A stretch of DNA of 64,000 nt, from positions 124,001 to 188,000 of the forward strand of contig NZ_MAUE01000026.1 in assembly GCF_001702265.1 (NCBI RefSeq). The letters are read 5' to 3'. Position 1 is the first letter of the stretch. The number at the start of each line of letters is the position of its first letter. The stretch is from Pseudomonas aylmerensis (GTDB lineage: Bacteria > Pseudomonadota > Gammaproteobacteria > Pseudomonadales > Pseudomonadaceae). A model generated the notes under the pieces. The model worked only from the letters and a program-made list of their open reading frames with translations. It did no database searches and had not been told where the DNA came from. A program made the position numbers and the translations under genes. This document shows positions 1-8,178 of this stretch, piece by piece.

Positions 1-205
1 CCTCACGGCCTACCACCCCAGCCACCGGCGTGACGCAACTGCGCACTACATTGCCGTCCACCAGCACCGAACAGGCGCCGCATTGCGCCAGGCCGCAGCC
101 GTACTTGGTGCCGGTCAGCCCCAGGTCATCGCGAATCACCCACAGCAAGGGGGTGTCCGCGTCGGCATCGACCTGATAGGTCTTCTGGTTGATTCGCAAT
201 TCCAT
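1..205 (-). CDS. (2Fe-2S)-binding subunit, isoquinoline 1-oxidoreductase alpha type (partial)
   Basis: Translating the minus strand from the ATG at 205 gives MELRINQKTYQVDADADTPL and continues in frame past the left edge, so only about 68 N-terminal residues are present. The plant-type ferredoxin cluster motif CGLAQCGAC is visible near residues 40-48. This domain is the small electron-transfer subunit of molybdenum hydroxylases of the xanthine dehydrogenase family. The closest named relatives are IorA of isoquinoline 1-oxidoreductase and similar aldehyde or nicotinate hydroxylase subunits. The partner molybdopterin subunit would lie beyond the left edge. The family call is secure; the substrate cannot be told. 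Confidence 0.85.
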   Translation of the reverse strand, partial: MELRINQKTYQVDADADTPLLWVIRDDLGLTGTKYGCGLAQCGACSVLVDGNVVRSCVTPVAGVVGRE

Positions 206-440
206 GATTCACCTGCTGATCGACGGTAGTGGCGGCCTTTTTGGGATGGCCGCTCATTGTCGAACTCTAGACCACCGCGCAAGGGGCCAGGTATCCGATG
301 GTCGATAAATCGGAGGATCAGGCAAGTAATCAACAGGAATAGACAAAAGGCCGGGCGGCCGCTGCATGACCGCCACAGCGTTGACGATGTTAAATTGCCA
401 CCTTACCATCCCTGCCCTTTATTTCAGGGGTATCAACGAC

Positions 441-1430
441 ATGTACGTCAGGCACTCACGGATTCAGCACGGCGTAGGTCAAGGCTCGTTTCATTCGGCA
501 ACGGTCGAATTTTCAGCGACCGGGCGGCACCGGTTTGACTACGTCTTCGACTGCGGCGCATTGAAATACGCGAAGCTATCCCCGGAGTTCCAGTACGCGT
601 TGAAACGGGTTTCTTTGACGAAGCGGGCGCCGGGTGGGAATAAGGCGGTTCTTGACCTGATGGTCCTGTCTCACTTTGACGCCGATCATATGAACGGTGC
701 GCAGAGCCTGGTGAAACGCTATGCGGTGGACCGTATTGTCCTGCCTTATCTGGGTGTCGAGGAGTTGGCACTGATCATTGCCAGCCAGGCCGACGCCATT
801 GATAAGGATACTCTCAAGGAGTTGCACGGCCTGGCCAATGGGGTTGGCAAGCTCTGGAAGCGTCCCGTCACCATGGTGAAAACCGGCCCTCGAAAGACCG
901 AGGAGCGCGTATTTTCCGATGATCCTCAACGGGAGCCACCAGACGCCGAGCGGTCTGAGCCGCCGCGGACGCAAGAGTTTCCACACCCTGTGTCGGTGGT
1001 CTTGGAAAGCACCGGTGCTGCGCCCGGCACGGTCATGCTCGATGAAGATAATCTGGTCGTCGGTTCCTCCTCGGCAGGACGCCATGACACCTGGAAGCTC
1101 CGTTTCTGGAACCGTGGGCTGCATGCGACGTTGGGCGAGCCGGGCATCTGGCAGGACTTTGAACGGCACTACAAACGCGAGCTTCCCCAGACTCAAACCG
1201 TAGTGGTCCCGCACCATGGCGCAGCGCCTAATGCAGGTGCGCGTTTTTATAACCCCGGGTTGAATCACCGCCCTCGCGTGAACGCGGTCATTTCTTACGC
1301 AGTGCGCAACAGCCATGGGCATCCGCACCCGTCGGTTCTGGCAGACATCGCCTATGCCGGTGGCCGCCTGTTGCGTGTCACCGATGACACCCGGCTGGGG
1401 TATCAGGAAATCTACCTCTTCAGGCCCTGA
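441..1430 (+). CDS. ComEC-like MBL-fold metallo-hydrolase, function unknown
   Basis: This is a 329-residue soluble protein. Near the N-terminus it has GVGQGSFHS and DCGA, then the metallo-beta-lactamase metal motif HFDADHMNG (H-x-D-x-D-H). Further on are PHHG and NSHGHPHPSVL, the pattern typical of the MBL domain of ComEC/Rec2. No membrane segments are present, so it is a free-standing domain. I chose the ATG at 441 because AGGGG lies about 11 bases upstream; an upstream ATG at 366 is in frame but has no clear ribosome site. The gene stands alone between unrelated genes, and its base use looks less GC-biased than its neighbours. Stand-alone MBL proteins of this kind occur in some defence islands, but nothing beside it supports that here. 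Confidence 0.75.
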   Translation: MYVRHSRIQHGVGQGSFHSATVEFSATGRHRFDYVFDCGALKYAKLSPEFQYALKRVSLTKRAPGGNKAVLDLMVLSHFDADHMNGAQSLVKRYAVDRIVLPYLGVEELALIIASQADAIDKDTLKELHGLANGVGKLWKRPVTMVKTGPRKTEERVFSDDPQREPPDAERSEPPRTQEFPHPVSVVLESTGAAPGTVMLDEDNLVVGSSSAGRHDTWKLRFWNRGLHATLGEPGIWQDFERHYKRELPQTQTVVVPHHGAAPNAGARFYNPGLNHRPRVNAVISYAVRNSHGHPHPSVLADIAYAGGRLLRVTDDTRLGYQEIYLFRP

Positions 1431-1535
1431 CGGCGACAAACCCAGCCTCTCGACCTGACTGAACGATGATCCTCACGCCTGCTCACTCACCCGGTAACAC
1501 CTTGACGGGCTACCGGGCGTGTTCAGGCGCGTGGA

Positions 1536-3236
1536 CTACGACTCCACCGTCGGCCGCACAAAGTCCTCCTCGAAGTGCTCCTGCTCACCCCGCGTTTCAC
1601 TCTGGCGCCGCAGCACTTCCATCTGGCGCAATTCCACCCGGCGAATCTTGCCGGAGATGGTCTTGGGCAATTCGCTGACAAACTCGATCCGCCGCACGCG
1701 CTTGTACGGCGCCAGGTGTTCGCGGGCGAAGGCGAGGATGTGCTGCGCCAACTCGGCGCTGCCGGGGGCGTCGTGGGCGAGGATCAGGAAGGCCTTTGGC
1801 ACCGCCAGGCGCAGCGGGTCCGGGCTGGGTACCACGGCGACTTCCATCACCGCCGGGTGCTCGATCAGCGCGCTTTCCAGTTCGAAGGGGCTGATGCGGT
1901 AGTCGGACGCCTTGAACACGTCGTCGGCGCGCCCGACAAACGTGATGTAGCCGTCGGCGTCGATCTGCGCAGTATCGCCGGTGCGGTAGTAGCCGTCGCG
2001 CATCACCTCAGCGGTTTTTTCCGGGCTGTCCTCGTAGCACAGCATCAGGCCCAGCGGACGTATCGCCAGGGGCAGGGCGACTTCGCCCTCGGTGCCCGGC
2101 ACGCCGTCGGCATCGAGCAGCGCCACCTGGTAGCCCGGCAGCGGCCGGCCCATGGAGCCCGGCTTGAGCAATTGCCCTGGGGTGTTGCCGACCAGCGCGG
2201 TGGTTTCCGACTGGCCGAAGCCGTCGCGCAACGGCAGGCCCCAGGCATGCTGGATCTGCTCGATGATCTCCGGGTTCAGCGGTTCACCGGCGCCCACCAG
2301 TTCACGCAGGTTCAGACGGCTTTTGTAGCTGGCCAGGTCCTCCTGGATCAGCATGCGCCACACGGTGGGCGGCGCGCACAGGCTGGTCACGCGGTAACGT
2401 TCCAGCGTGTTGAGCAGGGCCGGCGCGCTGAAACGCGCGACGTTATGGATAAAGATGCAGGCGCCGGCGTTCCATGGCGCGAACAGGCAGCTCCAGGCAT
2501 GCTTGGCCCAGCCCGGAGATGAGATATTGAGGTGCAGGTCACCCGGCTGCAGGCCGATCCAGTACATGGTCGACAAGTGGCCGACCGGATAGCTCTGGTG
2601 GCTGTGCAGCACCATTTTCGGCTTGGACGTGGTGCCGGAGGTGAAATACAGCAGCATCGGGTCGGTGGCCAGGGTGCGGCCTTCGGCCTCGAACTGCTCG
2701 GGGTATTCGAAGGCGGCGCTGTGCGCGACCCAGCCAGTGGGGGCGGCGCCCACGCAGATGCGGCTGCAGCCAGCGCCGAGGCCGTCAAACTTGCCGACAT
2801 GCGCTTCACCGACCACCAGGTGGCGCACCTGGCCGCGCTCGATACGGTCACTCAGGTCATCGGGGTTGAGCAGGGCAGTGGCGGGGATGACCACGGCGCC
2901 CAGCTTGAACGCAGCCAGCATGGTTTCCCACAGCGCGACATCGTTGCCGAGCATCAGCAGCACGCGTTCGCCCCGGCGCACACCCAGGGCGCGCAGGTGG
3001 TTGGCCACCTGGTTGGAGCGCGCCGCGAGTTGCTGGAAGCTGTAGCGTTGCTCGCTGCCGTCCTCTTCGACGATCCACAGCGCATCCGCCGCGTTGCCTT
3101 CTGCCATCGCATCGAAGTAGTCCAGGGCCCAGTTGAACGCGTCCAGGTGTGGCCAACGGAAGTCGCGCACGGCGGTGGCGTAGTCGGTACGGTGAGCGAG
3201 CAAAAAATCCCGAGCGGCCAGGAAGGGCTGGGTCAT
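1536..3236 (-). CDS. AMP-binding acyl-CoA synthetase (medium-chain/aryl type)
   Basis: This 566-residue adenylate-forming enzyme has the P-loop-like core YFTSGTTSKPKMV (about residues 200-212), the motif DGFGQSETTALVG, the hinge region YRTGDTAQIDADGY and the C-terminal lysine motif PKTISGKIRR. It should activate a carboxylic acid to acyl-AMP and then acyl-CoA in the cytoplasm. The layout resembles the MACS/benzoate-CoA ligase branch rather than acetyl-CoA synthetase, but the acid cannot be read from sequence. It is a single gene with its own promoter region, convergent with the metallo-hydrolase and divergent from the amino-acid-binding protein gene. I see no local regulator. Confidence 0.88.
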   Translation of the reverse strand: MTQPFLAARDFLLAHRTDYATAVRDFRWPHLDAFNWALDYFDAMAEGNAADALWIVEEDGSEQRYSFQQLAARSNQVANHLRALGVRRGERVLLMLGNDVALWETMLAAFKLGAVVIPATALLNPDDLSDRIERGQVRHLVVGEAHVGKFDGLGAGCSRICVGAAPTGWVAHSAAFEYPEQFEAEGRTLATDPMLLYFTSGTTSKPKMVLHSHQSYPVGHLSTMYWIGLQPGDLHLNISSPGWAKHAWSCLFAPWNAGACIFIHNVARFSAPALLNTLERYRVTSLCAPPTVWRMLIQEDLASYKSRLNLRELVGAGEPLNPEIIEQIQHAWGLPLRDGFGQSETTALVGNTPGQLLKPGSMGRPLPGYQVALLDADGVPGTEGEVALPLAIRPLGLMLCYEDSPEKTAEVMRDGYYRTGDTAQIDADGYITFVGRADDVFKASDYRISPFELESALIEHPAVMEVAVVPSPDPLRLAVPKAFLILAHDAPGSAELAQHILAFAREHLAPYKRVRRIEFVSELPKTISGKIRRVELRQMEVLRRQSETRGEQEHFEEDFVRPTVES

Positions 3237-3413
3237 GGTCGGTGTCCTTGATTATTGTTGTAGGGACATGGCTGTGATGCTGCGGCCCCTCGATTCCACC
3301 GGGAGGCTGAACCGAGTATAGGCACGCATAAATCTAGAGATGAACGCTCAAAAACACCGGTGCGTTGTGCAAAAAAGTCATAGGGTGGCGAGGCGATTTG
3401 ACGGTATATACAT

Positions 3414-3446
3414 AAAAGTCCAATATGGAATTATAAGTACAAATAA
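3414..3446 (+). promoter_or_regulatory. Candidate DauR operator upstream of the binding-protein gene
   Basis: The AT-rich segment starts AAAAGTCCAATATGGA and continues ATAAGTACAAATAA. Nearly the same 33-base sequence occurs in inverted orientation at 7073-7106, just upstream of dauB. It contains the dyad TCCAATATGGA and lies 67 bases before the start codon at 3513. Conservation between two otherwise unrelated promoters of the same catabolic module supports a regulator site. Assignment to DauR is inference from the neighbouring gene. Confidence 0.6.
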
Positions 3447-3512
3447 AGCTCTTTTTTGTCTGATTTTTTCTTCGCGCTTGCCTAAACCAACAACAACTTG
3501 CGAGACACAACC

Positions 3513-4289
3513 ATGAAGAAACGCTTCGTCATTCCCGTCCTGGCCCTTGGCCTGATCGCCTCCAGCCACTTGCTGGCCGCCGAGAAAACCCTGCGCATCG
3601 GCATCGAGGCCGCTTACCCGCCGTTTGCGTCCAAGACCGAGGAAGGCAAGATCGTTGGCTTCGACTACGACATCGGCAACGCTTTGTGCGCGCAGATGAA
3701 GGTCAAGTGCGTGTGGATCGAAGGTGAGTTCGACGGCCTGATTCCTTCCCTCAAGGTGAAGAAAATCGACATGGCCCTGTCGTCCATGACCATCAATGAA
3801 GACCGCAAGAAGTCGGTGGATTTCACCCACAAGTATTACTTCACTTCGTCGCGCCTGGTGATGAAGGACGGCGCGGTGGTGGATGACCAGTACGCCAGCC
3901 TCAAGGGCAAGACGGTCGGCGTGCAACGCGCCACGACCACCGACCGCTACGCCACCGAGGTGTTCGAGCCCAAGGGCATCACCGTCAAGCGCTACAGCAA
4001 TAACGAAGAGATTTACATGGACCTGGCGGCCGGGCGACTGGACGCGATCTTCGCCGACACCATTCCCCTGAGCGATTTCCTGTCGATGCCACGCGGCAAG
4101 GGGTATGCGTTTGTCGGCCCGGAACTCAAGGACCCGAAATACGTGGGCGAGGGCGCGGGGATCGCGGTGCGCAAGGGCAATACCGAGTTGGTCAGCCAAC
4201 TCAACAGCGCCATCGATGGCATCCGCGCGAGTGGCGAGTACCAGAAGATTTCGCAGCAGTACTTCAAGTCTGATATCTACGGCGATTGA
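3513..4289 (+). CDS. Basic amino acid ABC transporter substrate-binding protein
   Basis: The start MKKRFVIPVLALGLIASSH is a signal peptide with cleavage after LLAA. The mature protein opens with EKTLRIGIEAAYPPFASK, the hallmark of the lysine/arginine/ornithine-binding family (SBP family 3). At 258 residues it has the usual length. The ATG at 3513 is preferred over an upstream in-frame TTG because the signal peptide starts there. No permease or ATPase genes are adjacent, so it probably feeds a shared importer. P. aeruginosa also has an amino-acid-binding protein gene beside dauR (PA3865), which fits a role in D-arginine or D-lysine uptake. A shared upstream motif links it to dauBAR. Confidence 0.88.
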   Translation: MKKRFVIPVLALGLIASSHLLAAEKTLRIGIEAAYPPFASKTEEGKIVGFDYDIGNALCAQMKVKCVWIEGEFDGLIPSLKVKKIDMALSSMTINEDRKKSVDFTHKYYFTSSRLVMKDGAVVDDQYASLKGKTVGVQRATTTDRYATEVFEPKGITVKRYSNNEEIYMDLAAGRLDAIFADTIPLSDFLSMPRGKGYAFVGPELKDPKYVGEGAGIAVRKGNTELVSQLNSAIDGIRASGEYQKISQQYFKSDIYGD

Positions 4290-4300
4290 CCCTTGCAGCA

Positions 4301-4354
4301 GCCCGGCTTGCCGGCGATGGCGACCGCAAGGACCCTATCGCCGGCAAGCCGGGC
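4301..4354. repeat. REP-like palindrome between convergent genes
   Basis: Two perfect 18-base arms, GCCCGGCTTGCCGGCGAT at 4301-4318 and its complement at 4337-4354, are separated by 18 bases. The palindrome lies between the convergent binding-protein gene and dauR, so it can also act as a bidirectional transcript end. There is no T-tract. Confidence 0.8.
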
Positions 4355-4373
4355 GCCTGCACAAAAGCTGCTT

Positions 4374-5000
4374 TCAGCCCTTCAATTCCTTCAAGTGCTT
4401 GTAGACCGTCGCCCGCCCCATGCCCAGCACATTGGCCACATAGTTGGAGGCGCTCTTGCCCTTGAACGCGCCTTCGGCATGCAGCGCCAGCACCAGCTCA
4501 CGCTTGTGGTCACGGGTCAGCAGGTTCAGGCTCAATTGGCGTTCACGCATCCAGGCGTGCAAGAAGGTGTTGATGCGCTCCTGCCAGTCATCACGAAAGA
4601 GTGAATCCGGTTGCGGGATCAACTTGCTCGGCGACAGGAACAGATCCAGCGCCGCCTTGGCATTCTCGAACAGCGAGATATTCAGGTTGATGCACAGCAC
4701 GGCCAGGCGACGGCCGTTATGGTCATGCAGCACGGTGCTCAGGCTGCGAATCTTCTGGCCATCCCAATTGAGTTTTTCATAGGGGCCGATATTCACCTCG
4801 CTGACGTCATCGCTGAGCATGTCCTCCAGCGCCGACTCATCACCGATGCCACGTTTGGACAGGTTATTGGCGATGTAATCGACTTTTTGCGTGCGCAAGT
4901 CATGCAGCACCACTTCCGCGTGGGGAAAGAACAGCGTGGCGATTGCGTCGGCAATCGCGCGGAAGTTCTGCATGACCTTGTCGTGTTCGGCGGTGTTCAT
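4374..5000 (-). CDS. dauR: DauR-type transcriptional regulator (PAS_6 / HTH_22, YheO family)
   Basis: This 208-residue protein has an N-terminal PAS-like YheO domain (FFPHAEVVLHDLRTQKVDYI near residues 25-45) and a C-terminal helix-turn-helix with NYVANVLGMGRATVYKHLKE at the extreme end. The gene order dauB-dauA-dauR matches P. aeruginosa, where DauR represses D-arginine catabolism. The ATG at 5000 shares its A with the TGA stop of dauA, so translation is coupled; an in-frame TTG just upstream is less likely. Its probable targets are the paired motifs at 3414 and 7073. The family and the operon context together make the assignment strong. Confidence 0.88.
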   Translation of the reverse strand: MNTAEHDKVMQNFRAIADAIATLFFPHAEVVLHDLRTQKVDYIANNLSKRGIGDESALEDMLSDDVSEVNIGPYEKLNWDGQKIRSLSTVLHDHNGRRLAVLCINLNISLFENAKAALDLFLSPSKLIPQPDSLFRDDWQERINTFLHAWMRERQLSLNLLTRDHKRELVLALHAEGAFKGKSASNYVANVLGMGRATVYKHLKELKG

Positions 5001-6133
5001 CAATGCGGCTCCAGGCGGGCGGGGGAGAGCATACCAGCGTCCAGGCCGAACCGCGTCAGTTGCTCCGGCAGCGGCGCACCGCGCACCAGTGCGGCACTGG
5101 CCTGGCCCATGGCGGGGGAGGTCTGGATGCCATAGCCGCCTTGCGCCGCGACCCAGAACAGCCCCGGCACCTGCGAGTCGAAGCCCGCCAGCAGATCCCC
5201 ATCGTGGACAAAGCTGCGCAGCCCGGCCCAGGTACGGGTCGGGCGGCGGATGGTCAAGGTGGTGGCTTCTTCGATCTGGTAGATGCCCATGGCGATGTCC
5301 AACTCTTCGGGCTGGATATCCTGCGCCTCGACCGGGTCGGCGTTGGCGGGGGAGCCGAGGAACATGCCCGCGTCGGGCTTCATGTAGAAGGCTTCGTCGA
5401 GGGCCACCAGCATCGGCCAGGCGTGGGTGTCCTGGCCTTCGGGGCCGGCGAAGATAAACGCCGAGCGCCGCTTGGGTTGCAGGCCAATGGCGGCGGCGCC
5501 GGCCAGCCCGCCGATATGATCGGCCCAGGCGCCGGCGGCATTGATGATGATCGGCGCGGTGAAGGTGGCGTCCTGGGTATTCACATGCCAGAGGCCGGCG
5601 CTGTCGCGGCTCAAACCGAGGACGTGGCTGTCAGTGCGCACTTCGCCCTGATTGCGGCGAATCCCGCGCAAGTAGCCCTGGTGCAGCGCGTCGGTGTCGA
5701 TGTCGCTGGCGGTGGGGTCATAAATCGCACCGTGGACTTTTTCGCGGCGCAGGATCGGCAGCATCGCACAGGCCAGGTCGGCGCTCAGTTGCTCGACCTG
5801 CGGCACGGTGGCCTTGGCGCTCAAGTACTGCGCGTTCAATTCATCCGGGTCGCCGATGAAGTCCACGGTCATTTCACCGCGTGGCGTCAGCAGTGGGTGC
5901 TCGCAGAAACCGCTGGGTGGGTGGTCGAAAAACTCACGGCTGGCGAGGGTCAGCGCGCGCACCTGCGGGGTGCCATAGGCGGCGGTATACAGCGCCGCCG
6001 AGCGTCCGGTGGAGTGGTAGGCCGGGTGGGATTCACGCTCCAGCACAATCACCTTGCCGTGCGGCGACAGCCAGAAACCGGTGGAGGCGCCGGCAATGCC
6101 GCCGCCGATGATGATGAAGTCTGCGTGGCTCAT
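5000..6133 (-). CDS. dauA: FAD-dependent D-arginine dehydrogenase
   Basis: This 377-residue flavoprotein has the Rossmann dinucleotide site IIIGGGIAGASTGFW near the N-terminus and the conserved stretches HPAYHSTGRSAA, DTDALHQGYLRGIRRNQG and AAQGGYGIQTSPAMG. These match what I recall of P. aeruginosa DauA closely along the whole length. DauA oxidises D-arginine and other D-amino acids to the 2-keto acid and ammonia, passing electrons to the respiratory chain. The ATG at 6133 overlaps the stop of dauB (ATGA). The gene lies between dauB and dauR in one operon. Side-chain specificity should follow DauA (basic D-amino acids), which is inference from family and context. Confidence 0.92.
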   Translation of the reverse strand: MSHADFIIIGGGIAGASTGFWLSPHGKVIVLERESHPAYHSTGRSAALYTAAYGTPQVRALTLASREFFDHPPSGFCEHPLLTPRGEMTVDFIGDPDELNAQYLSAKATVPQVEQLSADLACAMLPILRREKVHGAIYDPTASDIDTDALHQGYLRGIRRNQGEVRTDSHVLGLSRDSAGLWHVNTQDATFTAPIIINAAGAWADHIGGLAGAAAIGLQPKRRSAFIFAGPEGQDTHAWPMLVALDEAFYMKPDAGMFLGSPANADPVEAQDIQPEELDIAMGIYQIEEATTLTIRRPTRTWAGLRSFVHDGDLLAGFDSQVPGLFWVAAQGGYGIQTSPAMGQASAALVRGAPLPEQLTRFGLDAGMLSPARLEPH

Positions 6134-7062
6134 AGCTGTCTCCAAAGGGCATTAGCCAGTGCGATGTCTTCCAGGCCCAGGCCGATAGAGCGGAAGAATA
6201 CGTGACGGTCGTAGGATGGGCGCGGCACCTGCTCGCTGAGCAACTCTGGCAGGTCGCCGACCACCGAGGCGATGTCCCAGCCGTGCTGCTCGGCGGCAAT
6301 CAGCATTTCGCCGGCCGAGCCTGGGGTGGTACGGCGATAGTCGCAGAACACCTGCATGTCGTTGAGGCTTTGCGGCGGCACTTCATGGGCGCGCGGGGCG
6401 TTGGTGCTGATGGAGGTGATCAACGCCGGCTTGCCCAGGCGCGCCGGGTCGATCACCGGCCCGGCCGAGGAGGTGCACAGCAGGATCACGTCGGCTTCCT
6501 CCAATGCGGCATCGCAGGTTGAGGCGATCTTCAACCGCGGGTCCAGGCTTTCGAGCTGGGGATTTTTCCCGGCCAGGCTCGGCGAAAACAGGTTGATGCT
6601 CTGCCAGTCCCGCAGGTCTTTCACATAGTGCAGATGCGCCTGCGCGACCTTGCCGCTGCCGATGATCGCCAGGCGCTTTGCCTGCGGCGGCGCCAGTGCA
6701 TCCACCGCCAACGCCGTGGTCGCGGCCGTGCGCGCGGTGGTCAGCTCGGCGGCATCGCACAGCAGCAACGGCTGGCCGGTTTGCATCGACATCAGCAGCG
6801 TCCAGGCCGTCACCAGCGGCCCTTGTTCGCGCACGATGTAGGGTGAGGTCTTGACCCCATACACGCCGTCCTGCGCCAGCACCCCCAGGTAGTTGATAAA
6901 GTCACCGCCGCCGTGGGGAAATTCCACCAACTGTTGCGCCGGTTGCACTGCGTGCCCGGCGGCGAGGTCGCGAAACAGCGCACGCAGGATCTGCAGTACA
7001 TCCACCTGAGCAAGTAACTCGCGGGCCTGGGCGTGGTTGATGACGCGAGGTGTGCTGGACAT
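6130..7062 (-). CDS. dauB: L-arginine dehydrogenase, ornithine cyclodeaminase / mu-crystallin family
   Basis: The 310-residue protein has the NAD(P)-binding motif LAIIGSGKVAQAHLHYV near residue 135 and the family stretch GVYGVKTSPYIVREQG. In the dau pathway DauB uses NAD(P)H and ammonia to turn 2-ketoarginine, made by DauA, into L-arginine. Together the two genes racemise D-arginine. It is first in the dauBAR operon, overlaps dauA by four bases, and has the candidate operator 11 bases upstream of its start. On sequence alone it could be another ornithine cyclodeaminase-like reductase; gene order decides. Confidence 0.88.
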   Translation of the reverse strand: MSSTPRVINHAQARELLAQVDVLQILRALFRDLAAGHAVQPAQQLVEFPHGGGDFINYLGVLAQDGVYGVKTSPYIVREQGPLVTAWTLLMSMQTGQPLLLCDAAELTTARTAATTALAVDALAPPQAKRLAIIGSGKVAQAHLHYVKDLRDWQSINLFSPSLAGKNPQLESLDPRLKIASTCDAALEEADVILLCTSSAGPVIDPARLGKPALITSISTNAPRAHEVPPQSLNDMQVFCDYRRTTPGSAGEMLIAAEQHGWDIASVVGDLPELLSEQVPRPSYDRHVFFRSIGLGLEDIALANALWRQL

Positions 7063-7072
7063 GGGCGCTCCG

Positions 7073-7106
7073 ATTATTGAACTTATTTGTCCATTATGGA
7101 CTTTTT
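7073..7106 (-). promoter_or_regulatory. Candidate DauR operator upstream of dauBAR
   Basis: On the minus strand this reads AAAAGTCCATAATGGAC followed by AAATAAGTTCAATAAT. It aligns with 3414-3446 over 33 bases with few differences and has the dyad GTCCATAATGGAC. It sits immediately upstream of dauB, where bound repressor would block transcription. Confidence 0.62.
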
Positions 7107-7130
7107 GTTCTGTTGGGCAAGAGGCAAACC

Positions 7131-8069
7131 TCAGCCCTTGAATCGGAACCCGCCCGACAACCGTTCTTTCAAAAAGCCGACCAAGGCACTCACCGACTTC
7201 GGCACGTGGGGCGAATAGGGCCGTATCAGGTAAATCTCATCGGCAAATGCGCCCTTGAGCGTCCAGTCCTTGAGCACTTGCACCAGCTTGCCGCTGGCGA
7301 GCGCGGCATGGGCGCTGAAATCCGGGAGCAGGGCAATGCCCAGGTGGTTGAGGGCCGCATCCCTTAACGCTTCGCTGTTGTTGGTGGCGAAGCTGCCGGC
7401 GATCGGTACGGTGACGCGCTCAAGGTGTTTGCTGCCGCGTTCGAAGGTCCAGGCGGGCTGGTCGCTGCCGCGTGGGTAGAACAGGCAGTTGTGCGCGCTG
7501 AGGTCGCCGGGTTCGCGCGGCTCGCCATGGCGTTGCAGGTAATCGCGGCTGGCGACCAGCACCGAGCCGGTGTCGCAGAGCTTCCAGGCCACGTGGGTTT
7601 CGGGCACCTGGAAACCGTGGCGCACCGCCAGGTCGTAGCCTTCGGCGGCCAGCGAACTCAAGGCGTCCGACACATCCAGCTGGAGGCGCACCTGCGGATA
7701 CCGCTGGAGGAATTCGGACAAGTGCGGCACCAGTTGCTGGCGCGCGAACGCCACCGGGGCGGTGAGGCGCACCAGCCCGCGAATCTCCCCGGCCGAGTCG
7801 CGCACCGAGGAAAAACTGCGCGCGATCTGTTCGTAGGCACCGCGCACCTCGCGGGTCAGCGACAACCCGGCATCGGTGAGGCGCACACTGCGCGTGGTGC
7901 GCGTCACCAGCCGGGTACCGGTGGCTTTTTCCAGGTCGCTGATGCGCTGGCTGACTGCAGATTTGCTCACCCCCAACCGTGCCGCTGCAGCGGTGTAGGT
8001 GCCGTGTTCTTCCAGCACTGACAGCCAGTGGATGTGGGTCCACAAGCCTTCGATCTCGGATTTTTCCAT
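7131..8069 (-). CDS. LysR-family transcriptional regulator
   Basis: This is a 312-residue protein with an N-terminal winged helix-turn-helix (TYTAAAARLGVSKSAVSQRI, about residues 24-43) followed by a LysR substrate-binding domain of usual size. It is divergent from mmsA with 109 bases between the start codons, the classic arrangement for a LysR regulator and its target. It may instead regulate something else, since mmsA genes in pseudomonads are often AraC-controlled. The effector is unknown. Confidence 0.85.
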   Translation of the reverse strand: MEKSEIEGLWTHIHWLSVLEEHGTYTAAAARLGVSKSAVSQRISDLEKATGTRLVTRTTRSVRLTDAGLSLTREVRGAYEQIARSFSSVRDSAGEIRGLVRLTAPVAFARQQLVPHLSEFLQRYPQVRLQLDVSDALSSLAAEGYDLAVRHGFQVPETHVAWKLCDTGSVLVASRDYLQRHGEPREPGDLSAHNCLFYPRGSDQPAWTFERGSKHLERVTVPIAGSFATNNSEALRDAALNHLGIALLPDFSAHAALASGKLVQVLKDWTLKGAFADEIYLIRPYSPHVPKSVSALVGFLKERLSGGFRFKG

Positions 8070-8178
8070 GCGCTTATTGTTCGCTTATAAGGACAATCAG
8101 TTCTGGATTCTGCTCTGGTTTGGAACAAACCGAAAGCCTATCGTGTGTCCCAACGCCACCCACCTGGGATCTATTGCC

